Shown here in pieces: positions 8,624 through 16,873 of a stretch of 64,000 nt of DNA. How positions within the stretch are numbered: position 1 is the first letter of the stretch; every line of letters begins with the position of its first letter. The notes beneath the pieces were generated by a model that worked only from the letters and a program-made list of their open reading frames with translations, was not told the DNA's origin and made no database searches. Made by a program: the position numbers and the translations under genes. This stretch comes from CAYRWR01 sp964428015 (GTDB lineage Bacteria > Spirochaetota > Brevinematia > Brevinematales > CAYRWR01), in contig CAYRWR010000006.1 in assembly GCA_964428015.1 (NCBI GenBank), positions 65,812 to 129,811 of the forward strand. The letters run 5' to 3'.

Positions 8624-8974
8624 TTACTGGTTATGAAATTCTTTGTTGCGGGCATTCAGTACACTTTTAGCTTTACTAATATCGGGAGCGACCATATTAG
8701 ACCTTTCATAAGCAGAAATAGCCTGTTTATAGCTCTTTACTTCTTCCAGTTGACGTCCCTGTTTGAAATAGTACTCGGCATAATCTTTCATGATTTCACG
8801 ATTAACTGTGGTGTTTAAATGAACAGTCTTTTCCCGCTCAGGAGTGGGTTTTTGAGCTTTCTGCTGGAATTCTTTAGAACGGGCTACGGCATCCTGTTCC
8901 GCTTGTGACGGTTTAGAATCGCCTTTAACGTGTTGAGGTTGAGGAATGTTGGGATTTAATCCTTCAATCTTCAT
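8624..8974 (-). CDS. Small hydrophilic protein with one TPR-like unit
   Basis: 116 aa. Residues 1-50 are proline-, lysine- and glutamine-rich and look disordered. Residues about 62-110 make a tetratricopeptide-like helical pair (AEYYFKQGRQLEEVKSYKQA then YERSNMVAPDISKAKSVL). There is no signal peptide, so a cytoplasmic adaptor is likely. AGGAGGTAGCC precedes the start. I do not recognise the family beyond the TPR-like pattern. Confidence 0.55.
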   Translation of the reverse strand: MKIEGLNPNIPQPQHVKGDSKPSQAEQDAVARSKEFQQKAQKPTPEREKTVHLNTTVNREIMKDYAEYYFKQGRQLEEVKSYKQAISAYERSNMVAPDISKAKSVLNARNKEFHNQ

Positions 8975-9027
8975 GGCTACCTCCTTGTAGGCCCTTATGC
9001 CTCTTTTTACAAAATACAGCTAAATAA

Positions 9028-9379
9028 TGGAGACGGCGGGAATCGAACCCGCGTCCTAAAACCAGAACCAAAAGACCTTATTCACAAGCTTAGTCTCTTT
9101 TTGTTGTGGTGGCAGAATGGAAATGAGACCAACCATTTCCGCCATCTATTCCGGACTTTGATTTAAGAAGCGAGTCCGGACACCGGGCTTCCGATTCCCC
9201 TTTATATTAGCCAATAACAGACATCAGGGACAAATCTCTGTTACCAGCCTGGCCTATTTACGCGGCCAGAGCGTAAGAATAATTGTTGGCAATTAATCTT
9301 GTTGAGCCTTTTAACGGGATACTCAGCCCTGCTTGAAGTCTAATAGCCCTCGTGTTTCAGTCGAAATCCAATCGTCCCC
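9028..9379 (-). ncRNA. ssrA: Transfer-messenger RNA (tmRNA)
   Basis: The 5' end (GGGGACGATTGGATTTCGAC, reading down from 9379) and the 3' end (CGGGTTCGATTCCCGCCGTC followed by TCCA ending at 9028) form the alanine-tRNA-like half with its T arm. The CCA is encoded. A resume codon GCC begins an open frame for ANNYSYALAA followed by TAA, the expected length with the hydrophobic ALAA end recognised by ClpXP-type proteases. Pseudoknot-like GC-rich segments follow. Total length is 352 bases. It rescues stalled ribosomes together with SmpB, which is not in the window. Confidence 0.96.
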
Positions 9380-9399
9380 TTTTATAGTTCTACTATTAA

Positions 9400-9428
9400 A
9401 ATATAACCTATTCAAAAAAATAAATCAA
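9400..9428 (-). promoter_or_regulatory. Candidate promoter of ssrA
   Basis: Minus strand TTGATT (9423-9428), 17-base spacer, TATATT (9400-9405). The predicted start is about 14 bases upstream of the mature tmRNA 5' end, consistent with a precursor trimmed by RNase P. Confidence 0.5.
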
Positions 9429-9601
9429 GTCTTAAATCAAATAAATTTAGAGCTTATTGGTATCGGCAAAACAGTATCACAAACTATAGCTTTTTTCCTC
9501 GTTGCATAAAAAATAAATTGTACCAGGGAGCGCTCTAATATACTGTACTTTTTTAATTTTTTCCTGTAAAATATCTTAGTATCACACCACGGGAGGGGAC
9601 C

Positions 9602-10849
9602 ATGCCCAGTTCAAAAGAAAATCTGAAAAAGTTTGACCCCGAAGTTTATCAGGCTATTTGTAATGAAGAAAAGCGAGAAGAGCTGACACTGGAATTAATT
9701 GCCAGTGAAAATGCAGTATCCCGCAGTGTGCTGGAAGCTCAGGGCTCCCTTTTTACCAATAAATATGCGGAAGGTTATCCCGGTAAGCGCTACTACGGCG
9801 GCTGTGAATATGCTGACATAGTGGAAGATCTGGCCCGTAACAGAGCCAAACAGATATTCGGGGGTGATCATATCAATGTACAGCCCCACAGCGGCAGCCA
9901 GGCCAATATGGGCGTCTATATGGCATCCATTAAACCCGGAGATAAAGTACTGGGTATGTCACTTTCCAATGGGGGGCATCTCACCCATGGATCCAAGGTC
10001 AACTTTTCCGGAAAAGTGTATGAATCCTTTGAATATGGTGTCAATTCTGATTCGGGGTTGATCGATTATGATCAGGTGGAAAAACTGGCCCAGGAGCACC
10101 GCCCTGCCATCATAGTAGCTGGTGCATCAGCCTATTCGCGTATTATCGACTTTCCCCGTTTCCGGCAGATTGCGGATAGTGTGGGTGCCTATCTGTTTGT
10201 GGATATGGCGCATATTGCCGGCCTGGTCGCTGCCGGTCTGCACCCATCACCTGTACCTCATGCTGAGTTTGTGACCACTACTACCCATAAGACCCTGCGT
10301 GGTCCCCGCGGCGGTATGATCATCTGCCGAGAAGAATTTGCCAAAGAGATTGATAAAACCATTTTTCCCGGTATACAGGGGGGGCCCCTGGTCCACGTCA
10401 TAGCCGCCAAAGCTGTGGCCTTTAAAGAAGCTCTGAGCCCAGAATTCAGGAATTACCAGCAGCAGATCTTGAAAAACGCATCAACCATGGCCAAAGTCCT
10501 CATGGATAAAGGCTTTAAAGTAGTCTCCGGGGGTACCGACAATCACCTGTTTTTGCTGGATCTCACCCCTCAGGATATCACAGGTAAAGACGCGGAAAAA
10601 CGTCTGGAAGAAGCTCACATTACAGTGAATAAAAATACCGTTCCCGGAGAACAACGCAGTCCCTTTGTCACATCCGGTATCCGGATAGGTGCTCCTACAA
10701 TCACCACTCGGGGTATGAAGGAATCTGAAGCGGAAGAAGTAGCCAATTATATCGCCGAAATACTCCTGCACATAGAAGATGAAAAAGTCCTAAACTCTGT
10801 CAGGGAAAAGGTCGAAAATCTATGTAGGCGTTTTCCTTTATATGCCTGA
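9602..10849 (+). CDS. glyA: Serine hydroxymethyltransferase
   Basis: A PLP enzyme that interconverts serine and glycine and feeds one-carbon units to tetrahydrofolate. At 415 aa it has the normal bacterial length. Visible motifs are YAEGYPGKRYYGGCEY (55-70), HSGSQAN (96-102), the PLP-contacting D201 and H204 in VDMAHIAG, and the Schiff-base lysine K230 in TTTTHKTLRGPRGG. A GGGAGGGG precedes the ATG. A weak promoter (TTGTAC at 9518, 15-base spacer, TATACT at 9539) lies upstream. Next downstream is the cyclic-nucleotide-domain gene; the 58-base gap shows no terminator. Confidence 0.97.
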   Translation: MPSSKENLKKFDPEVYQAICNEEKREELTLELIASENAVSRSVLEAQGSLFTNKYAEGYPGKRYYGGCEYADIVEDLARNRAKQIFGGDHINVQPHSGSQANMGVYMASIKPGDKVLGMSLSNGGHLTHGSKVNFSGKVYESFEYGVNSDSGLIDYDQVEKLAQEHRPAIIVAGASAYSRIIDFPRFRQIADSVGAYLFVDMAHIAGLVAAGLHPSPVPHAEFVTTTTHKTLRGPRGGMIICREEFAKEIDKTIFPGIQGGPLVHVIAAKAVAFKEALSPEFRNYQQQILKNASTMAKVLMDKGFKVVSGGTDNHLFLLDLTPQDITGKDAEKRLEEAHITVNKNTVPGEQRSPFVTSGIRIGAPTITTRGMKESEAEEVANYIAEILLHIEDEKVLNSVREKVENLCRRFPLYA

Positions 10850-10907
10850 AACCGTGTTATATTTCCCATAGGATGAACTGAAAGAATACCTTTTGCCTGG
10901 AGAAGGG

Positions 10908-12131
10908 ATGGCTGATAATAAATTTGGTGTCGCGAACTACAAAAAGAATGCCTACATATATATTGAGGATCAGGAAGACTCCAACGATTTTTATATTATT
11001 CGCCAGGGTAATGTAACAGAGACCCGCAGCGCCGGACAGTTGACCAATGAAGAAGGCACACATCTGGGACCGGGAGATTTTTTTGGTGTGTTATCCTGTA
11101 TGGCCAAACGCCCCCGTATAGGCAGTGTGCAGAGTGAAAGTGAAGTATCCTGTATTGTAGTCAAAGGTACCCAATTCGAAGAATTGATCCAGAAGATGGC
11201 TCCTATTGCCATGAAAATCATTCGTTACTTCTCTCAACAGCTCCGTCATTATGACTCCATTCTCACCAAATTGACATTTAAATCTTCAGTGGAAGAAAAT
11301 CCCTGTAACCTTTTTCGCGTAGGTGAGTATTATTTCGCCAATAAACAGTATATCCAAGCGGCACATGCCTACCTGCATTATATCAAGTTTTGCCCGGACG
11401 GCGGATATGCTCCTCAGGCCAAACAGAAACTGGTGAAGATCAATCCCCCCAAAGAAAAATTAATACCGAAAAAGGACAACTTCTTTTATCTTTATGAGGA
11501 TAATCAGATCATCTTTCTGGAACATGAACCAGGAGCAGAACTCTACATCATCCAGGAAGGAAAGGTCAAAATAACCAAACTAGTGGATGATAACGAGGTA
11601 TTATTGGCAGTACTGAAAAAGGGAGACATCTTCGGAGAAATGGCCATTCTGGAAAATAAACCCCGCTCCGCCACAGCCATAGCCTATGGGCCCACCAAGC
11701 TTATGGGTGTGACCAAGGCCAACTTTGAACCTATGGTAAAAGCCCACCCTGAAATTGCCCGCCGCATCATTGAGCTCCTCTCCGAACGTATCTGGCTGAT
11801 ATACAAACAGCTGTCCAATATTCTTATCAATGATCCTGTGGGAAAAATCTACGATTCTATGTTCACTCAATTGCAGAAAAACCGGATTGCTATCAAAGAA
11901 GGTGTATCTCATACTTTTGATTTCGGCCCTGACGAATTAATCAAGTTCGTAGGCCTGAACAGCATGGAAGGTAAACTGGCAATAAAAAATCTGTTCGATA
12001 ATGATAAAAGTATGGATATAGTAGACGGAAAAATCATGTGTAAAGATGTATCCAATATCCAGAAGGCAATCAATGTGATCAAACGAAATCAGGAGATTGC
12101 CCGCCGCAAAAAAGAAAGCGCCTACTCCTGA
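10908..12131 (+). CDS. CRP/FNR-like regulator with two cyclic-nucleotide domains and a central TPR segment
   Basis: The ATG at 10908 is preceded by GGAG with a 5-base spacer; an upstream in-frame TTG at 10893 has no ribosome site. The 407 aa chain has an N-terminal cNMP-binding fold (about 1-120), a TPR-like linker (about 136-178, FRVGEYYFANKQYIQAAHAY), a second cNMP fold (about 190-300) and a winged-helix-like C-terminus (about 338-385, DELIKFVGLN). The second pocket is canonical, with FGEMAI (242-247) and R253 in KPRSATA. The first (FFGVLS, KRPRIGS) lacks the key glutamate. A similar architecture is found in spirochaetes such as Treponema (TP0089 type). The partner nucleotide and the DNA site are unknown. 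Confidence 0.8.
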   Translation: MADNKFGVANYKKNAYIYIEDQEDSNDFYIIRQGNVTETRSAGQLTNEEGTHLGPGDFFGVLSCMAKRPRIGSVQSESEVSCIVVKGTQFEELIQKMAPIAMKIIRYFSQQLRHYDSILTKLTFKSSVEENPCNLFRVGEYYFANKQYIQAAHAYLHYIKFCPDGGYAPQAKQKLVKINPPKEKLIPKKDNFFYLYEDNQIIFLEHEPGAELYIIQEGKVKITKLVDDNEVLLAVLKKGDIFGEMAILENKPRSATAIAYGPTKLMGVTKANFEPMVKAHPEIARRIIELLSERIWLIYKQLSNILINDPVGKIYDSMFTQLQKNRIAIKEGVSHTFDFGPDELIKFVGLNSMEGKLAIKNLFDNDKSMDIVDGKIMCKDVSNIQKAINVIKRNQEIARRKKESAYS

Positions 12132-12514
12132 TGCTGCTGTTCGTATACGGATCCTTTTTACGGAAGGGTCCCTCCCATATCCTGATCAAAGGCTCCAAAT
12201 TCATCGCTAATGCTATTTTACCGGATCATCTGCTCTATGACCTGGAAGGGCTGGAAATAGCAGCCGCAGTCCCGGGAAGGAATCCCAAAGGTATCTGGGG
12301 CGAAGTCTATGAAGTCGCCGATGAAAAACAGGATGACCTGGACAATTACTGCGGATATATCCCGGGAAAACCATCCAAGAGCCTGTTTGAGAGAAAAAAA
12401 GTCCAGCTTCTGGGTACAAAAAAAGAAAACCTGGAAGCGGAAGCGTATATACTTCCGGAGTCCAGGCTTTCCCAGTTTGTAGCGGTCCCCATTCCTGAAG
12501 GCCGCTGGATCTGA
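12131..12514 (+). CDS. Gamma-glutamylcyclotransferase/AIG2-like protein
   Basis: 127 aa of the GGCT-like fold. The N-terminal LLFVYGSFLRKG is the substrate-loop motif (YGS) of the family. WGEVYEV and a following acidic segment (DLDNYCGY) match the position of the catalytic acid. The start overlaps the previous stop by one base (TGATG), giving translational coupling with the regulator. Enzymes of this fold cyclise gamma-glutamyl-amines to 5-oxoproline. The exact substrate is not clear; it could also be a noncatalytic relative. Confidence 0.72.
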   Translation: MLLFVYGSFLRKGPSHILIKGSKFIANAILPDHLLYDLEGLEIAAAVPGRNPKGIWGEVYEVADEKQDDLDNYCGYIPGKPSKSLFERKKVQLLGTKKENLEAEAYILPESRLSQFVAVPIPEGRWI

Positions 12515-12520
12515 TAATAT

Positions 12521-13510
12521 TTAAAAATCTATACTACTCACCACATACAGCCTGCCATCAGTGCCCCATTGTATCCCCATACTGCACATCGAATATATGT
12601 CATAACTAAAGGCCAATTCAGCTATGGGGCTGAGGTCCAGCCTATAGAGAAACCTTCCTGCCAGGGTGAAATTACGGTACTTGGCTGATTGCTCCAGCCG
12701 CAGCCAGTTTTTACTCATGCGATCAGACCAGGTCCACTCCACTATGGAACGCAGTATAACAGTCGGTAATGAGAAATACAATCCCGCAGACAACTGGATA
12801 TCCGCCCGGTACAGGTCCAGGGCATAGACCAGGGGGTCGGTGTTTTCCAGCTGGAGGAGTCCCCGGATATAAAAATTAGCATGAGAATACTTCATCATAA
12901 CGGCCATGGGGATGCTGTGCCGGAAATCCCCCTGGGAGTAGGATAAAGCGAATTTTCCCAGTCTGAGATTGAGTCTCAGTCCGGCGGCATTGAGGAAGAT
13001 AGGCAGGTAGGCATCCGGGGTGTCAAATTCACCGGGATTGCCCGGGCGGTACAGTGGAGTGACAGGCAACAGGGTCTGGGTATTTTTTCTGAGTACGGCA
13101 GCCCCGGAAAATGTCAGATCGATCCAGGGCGCAAACATGTAGTTGACCCCGAAGTCATACAGGTTGATATTATTCAGGATATAACCGTAGTTGGTATCGG
13201 GATTGTGGGTGTCCCGGTAGCCGTTCAGAGTTGCGAAAAACTGGAGGTTGTTGAAATTGAGGTTGGCACGGAGGTAGGCATATCTCAGGTGAAAGGTATT
13301 GGTATGAGCGCCGTAGCTGAGTACCCCCTGGCTATGTATGGCAAAAAAAGTATTATCTCTATAAGTATCATGGATAGTATCGATATAGTCGGCGCGGTGG
13401 TCTTTTTCAGCAATCATGTAGGTATCCAAACCGACCGGCATGCCATCTATAGAAAACCCTCTGGCAAGGATAGCCAGAAGGAAAGTCAGTATCAAAGTGT
13501 TTATTTTCAT
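12521..13510 (-). CDS. Predicted outer-membrane beta-barrel protein
   Basis: 329 aa with a signal peptide (1-18), alternating hydrophobic/polar beta strands rich in tyrosine and phenylalanine throughout, and a C-terminal phenylalanine (SSIDF), the usual barrel-assembly signal. No enzymatic motif is visible. Its start overlaps the stop of the upstream barrel gene by one base (TAATG), so the two are translated together and may function as a pair. I do not recognise a named family. Confidence 0.6.
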   Translation of the reverse strand: MKINTLILTFLLAILARGFSIDGMPVGLDTYMIAEKDHRADYIDTIHDTYRDNTFFAIHSQGVLSYGAHTNTFHLRYAYLRANLNFNNLQFFATLNGYRDTHNPDTNYGYILNNINLYDFGVNYMFAPWIDLTFSGAAVLRKNTQTLLPVTPLYRPGNPGEFDTPDAYLPIFLNAAGLRLNLRLGKFALSYSQGDFRHSIPMAVMMKYSHANFYIRGLLQLENTDPLVYALDLYRADIQLSAGLYFSLPTVILRSIVEWTWSDRMSKNWLRLEQSAKYRNFTLAGRFLYRLDLSPIAELAFSYDIYSMCSMGIQWGTDGRLYVVSSIDF

Positions 13511-14652
13511 TATTCTACTCCTTGTAAATTGGTGAGTATAACAGGCTGAACAGCAGGGACGGAAGGGGTGAGATCAAAACGGGTATTAAAGTCCAGGCGG
13601 ATCATCTGGTCATAGCGTATCATGAGTCCATTCCAGGCTACCCCAGGACCCGGCCAGAATACGCCGTTTTTAAAAGCCAGTGCCAGGGTAAAATCACGGG
13701 CAAACTTTTTTATATAACTGATATTTAATCCCAGGTACAAAGGCATTCGGAAAAAAGGATCGCCTTCAATTGACACGTAACGCTGGTTAGTGGTCAGAAG
13801 TTCTGAACTTACAAATACTTCACCTTCGAGGTGCCAGAAGCCCCGGCCCACAGCGTGGCGGTATCTGCCGTATAGTGCCTGCCCCAGTACATTGGCTCCG
13901 GGATTAGTCTCACGGTCAGGCAGCCAGTAGGACAACAGGTATAATGCTGAAAAATTGGTATTTTGCAGGCCCACAGCCAGGTTATAGTTTTCGGTGATGG
14001 CCACAAGATGAGGATTTTCATGGCCGCCGTTGTGCCAGTAGTGCAGGGCACCGTACCAGGGGAGAGGTCCGATCTGAATCTTCTGAATCAGCCCCATGTC
14101 GAAACGTTCCCGGTGGTTGGCCGTATCTGCCAGCTGCCAGTTCACATACAGTTCTCCCTGGAATAACAGATCCCAGTTCAAGGACAGGCCGTATTCGTAG
14201 CGTCCGTGACTGAACAATCCCAGAGGAAAGCTCTCATAGGGGAGCGGTACCCGGCTGGTAGAGATAACGCGGACCTGTGGGGTCAGGGAGGTCAGGGGAT
14301 CCAGGATGGGACTGGGCAGATCGTGTGCCCCATACAGACTACCTAACACCAGTTTCCATTGCCCCATCTGTAATGTGGAACGTACCACGGGATACCAGTT
14401 AATAAGTTTATCTTCCTGATTAAAAGGAGTGAGCAGGCCCACACCGGCTTCAAAGCTGGCGGTACCGATTCGAAATTCAAAACGTGGTTCCAACAGGTTT
14501 TCCAGATATGTGATGGTAGTGCGGGTTTCTTCCCAATAGCTGCCGTTTTCTCCGTTATAGATATAAGCGCTGTTATTGAGGTGAAAGACAGCATCCAGGG
14601 CACTGAGGGGGGTGAGGGGTAGTAAGAGCAGGATAAGCAGCCGTATTCTCAT
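13510..14652 (-). CDS. Predicted outer-membrane beta-barrel protein
   Basis: 380 aa with a signal peptide (1-18, cut after LSA) and amphipathic strands across the chain (FEFRIGTASFEAGVG, YGLSLNWDLLFQGELYVNW). The predicted ends of the strands are aromatic. The chain does not end in the usual aromatic residue (LTNLQGVE), which is a mild argument against a classical barrel terminus. It is the first gene of a two-gene unit with the barrel gene downstream. A TATAAT lies about 30 bases upstream on the minus strand without a good -35. Function is unknown. Confidence 0.55.
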   Translation of the reverse strand: MRIRLLILLLLPLTPLSALDAVFHLNNSAYIYNGENGSYWEETRTTITYLENLLEPRFEFRIGTASFEAGVGLLTPFNQEDKLINWYPVVRSTLQMGQWKLVLGSLYGAHDLPSPILDPLTSLTPQVRVISTSRVPLPYESFPLGLFSHGRYEYGLSLNWDLLFQGELYVNWQLADTANHRERFDMGLIQKIQIGPLPWYGALHYWHNGGHENPHLVAITENYNLAVGLQNTNFSALYLLSYWLPDRETNPGANVLGQALYGRYRHAVGRGFWHLEGEVFVSSELLTTNQRYVSIEGDPFFRMPLYLGLNISYIKKFARDFTLALAFKNGVFWPGPGVAWNGLMIRYDQMIRLDFNTRFDLTPSVPAVQPVILTNLQGVE

Positions 14653-14887
14653 ATCTCTCTCCTGTTTTTTAAGGACTATATTATAGGGGAAAGAGGATAA
14701 AAAGTCATTATTCAGAATAGAGGTTTAATAAGCGCGGAGCGTAAAAAAACAATCGCCAAAAACAAAGGATACTCTGGATGAAAGGATCAACATCATTTAA
14801 AGAATAAGTCCAGTGCCATCCCTCCCTACCCAAAAGACCAAAGAGCGGAGGCGGCTGCCGGTCTGGAAGTTAACACCGTGAACTCCC

Positions 14888-15703
14888 CTAATTGGGACGT
14901 TTGGAATCAGGCGATTGCAACAGACCTTTTACTTCCAGCTCTATGCCGATACGCTGATGGGTCTCGCGGAAATCCTGCCCCAGTCCTCTTTGATATTCAT
15001 AATGAAGCAGTAAACGGCTGGTGGAAAAATCCAGGCCGGTAGCAATATTTACCGCGGGGTGAAATTCATTTTCATAGAAAACCGCCACATCACTGCCTAC
15101 AAAATAGCCTAGACGTGCATTAAGAGGGATGGTCCATTCTTCACCAATATGCAGACGGAAGAGCAGAGGCCGGGTGCTGACATAAAAAGCCGAGGGGGGG
15201 AAATACATATAGAAAATAAATCCGGCATGCAGTACCAGGTGGGGCAGGGCGGTGTAGCTGAGATCAAAACCCAGGTATTCATTGGAATCAAACACAGTAT
15301 CGGTAAGGATATTACCCCGGTCATAACCATCCACCAGATGGGAGGACTCATGTACCAGGGGATATACAGCCAGGTCCAGTCCGGGGACATGGAACAGGTC
15401 CGACAGACAGCCGAAAAACCCGATAAAACCGATAAGGTTGTCCACCGGATAGTGGCCGAAGAAATCCGAGGCAGGGTGGATAAAAAAAGTGAGGGAAGCC
15501 ATCATGCCCCAGTCCCAGCGTTTGGCACGATAGATGGACAGATCACTGGAAAATTTTCCTTCGGCTTCCAGTTTGTTATAGAGGGCGTTGTACTGGATAC
15601 GCAGGTGGGTGACATAGCTTTTGGGGTCCTGGCTGGCATGGTAATTCAGAGGCCAGGCTGGCAGAGCAATAAATAAAAACAGAAAAAAAATTGAATATCT
15701 CAT
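14888..15703 (-). CDS. Predicted outer-membrane protein, DUF1207-like
   Basis: 271 aa with a signal peptide (1-18, cut after AWP) and a beta-rich body. The stretch YPLVHESSHLVDGYDRG resembles the H-x-SSH-x-x-DxY motif of DUF1207 outer-membrane proteins, and NEYLGFDLSYTALPHLVLHAGF fits adjacent barrel strands. DUF1207 has no settled function; the paired histidines could be catalytic or metal-binding but this is not shown. CGAGGTGAG precedes the start. It lies 235 bases from the two other outer-membrane genes, all on the minus strand. Confidence 0.55.
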   Translation of the reverse strand: MRYSIFFLFLFIALPAWPLNYHASQDPKSYVTHLRIQYNALYNKLEAEGKFSSDLSIYRAKRWDWGMMASLTFFIHPASDFFGHYPVDNLIGFIGFFGCLSDLFHVPGLDLAVYPLVHESSHLVDGYDRGNILTDTVFDSNEYLGFDLSYTALPHLVLHAGFIFYMYFPPSAFYVSTRPLLFRLHIGEEWTIPLNARLGYFVGSDVAVFYENEFHPAVNIATGLDFSTSRLLLHYEYQRGLGQDFRETHQRIGIELEVKGLLQSPDSKRPN

Positions 15704-15741
15704 AACTCACCTCGAAATAAATATTAATGAAATAAATTAGT

Positions 15742-15770
15742 AAAAAACTCCCCTTATACAGGGGAGTTTT
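15742..15770 (-). terminator. Rho-independent terminator after purM
   Basis: A perfect 10-base stem (15744-15753 with 15761-15770) closes a 7-base loop. On the minus strand it ends in a run of six T. It lies 21 bases after the purM stop codon. Confidence 0.85.
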
Positions 15771-15790
15771 AGATTTCATATTTTATAAGA

Positions 15791-16801
15791 TTACATCTGA
15801 ACCTGGGCGTGACCATCAACGATCTCACCGATCTGGAAGGCTTTGTAGCTTTCCTGGCAGAAGAAATCTAAAATATCTTTGGCTTTGCGGCTGTCCACAA
15901 TCACAGCCATACCAATTCCCATGTTGAATACTTTATAGGCTTCCTCTTCGGCAATCTCACCCTGTTTGACGATAAATTCGATGATATCAGGGATATGCCA
16001 GCTGCCTTTTTCGACTTTGGCATCCAGGTGGTCGGGCAGGACCCGGTTGAGGTTGCCGGGAATTCCGCCTCCGGTGATATGAGCCAGCCCGTGAATGGCC
16101 TTGCCGTACTTGGAAAGCGCGTGGTTCAGTACAGGCGCATAAATCTCAGTAGGTGCCAAAAGCAGGTCCCGCAGATGTCCGAAGCCATAATTCTGGGTGA
16201 GGTTAAGTTTTTTATCCTGCACCACTTTACGTATGAGGGAATAACCATTGGAATGGAATCCGGAAGAAGCCAGTCCTATGACCACGTCTCCTTTTTTTAC
16301 CATTTCCGGTTTGATGATATCCTTTTTTTCTACTACACCGACCGCGAAACCAGCCAGGTCGAATTCACCTTTTGGGTACATGCCGGGGAGTTCAGCGGTC
16401 TCACCGCCGATGAGGGCACAGCGGCTGAATTTACAGGCCGCGGCTATGCTTTCTATGAGGGTTATATAGGATGATTCTTCCAGCTCACCTAAGCCCAGAT
16501 AATCGATAAAAAACAGAGGTTTGGCTCCGGAACAGACAATATCGTCCACACACATGGCTACCAGGTCAAATCCCAGTACGCCCAGCTTCCCGGTCTCACG
16601 CGCCAGCATGATCTTGGTACCCACACCGTCTGTACCGCTCACCAGTACCGGATTACGGTAACCGCTGATCTCAAACAGGCTGCCGAAGCCGCCCACTCCG
16701 GATAATACTCCCGGTGTATAGGTCAGATGCGCGGCGGCTTTGACCCGGTCTATAAGCTGATCGGCTTTGTCTATGTCTACGCCGGCTGATTTATAATCCA
16801 T
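15791..16801 (-). CDS. purM: Phosphoribosylformylglycinamidine cyclo-ligase (AIR synthetase)
   Basis: Fifth step of purine synthesis: ATP-dependent ring closure of FGAM to AIR. The ATG at 16801 is preceded by AGAGGGG and gives 336 aa. A longer reading frame to 16858 would begin upstream of the promoter -10 and is unlikely. Motifs include GGFGSLFEI with SGTDGVGTKIML, the ATP-binding GGETAELPGMY, and GGGIPGNLNRVLPD. The gene has its own promoter and terminator, so it is a single-gene transcript although secA lies just upstream on the same strand. Confidence 0.96.
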   Translation of the reverse strand: MDYKSAGVDIDKADQLIDRVKAAAHLTYTPGVLSGVGGFGSLFEISGYRNPVLVSGTDGVGTKIMLARETGKLGVLGFDLVAMCVDDIVCSGAKPLFFIDYLGLGELEESSYITLIESIAAACKFSRCALIGGETAELPGMYPKGEFDLAGFAVGVVEKKDIIKPEMVKKGDVVIGLASSGFHSNGYSLIRKVVQDKKLNLTQNYGFGHLRDLLLAPTEIYAPVLNHALSKYGKAIHGLAHITGGGIPGNLNRVLPDHLDAKVEKGSWHIPDIIEFIVKQGEIAEEEAYKVFNMGIGMAVIVDSRKAKDILDFFCQESYKAFQIGEIVDGHAQVQM

Positions 16802-16829
16802 ACAATCCCCTCTCTTTGTCTCCATACTC

Positions 16830-16858
16830 ATTGTAATACAAACTATAGAAAATTCCAA
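16830..16858 (-). promoter_or_regulatory. Sigma-70 promoter of purM
   Basis: Minus strand TTGGAA (16853-16858), 17-base spacer, TATAAT-like TACAAT (16830-16835). It lies between the secA stop and the purM start and supports the shorter PurM start. Confidence 0.6.
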
Positions 16859-16873
16859 GCATTTTAAGAGTGC

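Noticed and set aside
10893..10907. Upstream TTG start for the double cyclic-nucleotide-domain protein
   Set aside because: The ribosome site GGAG at 10899 would lie inside the coding part; the ATG at 10908 is spaced correctly.
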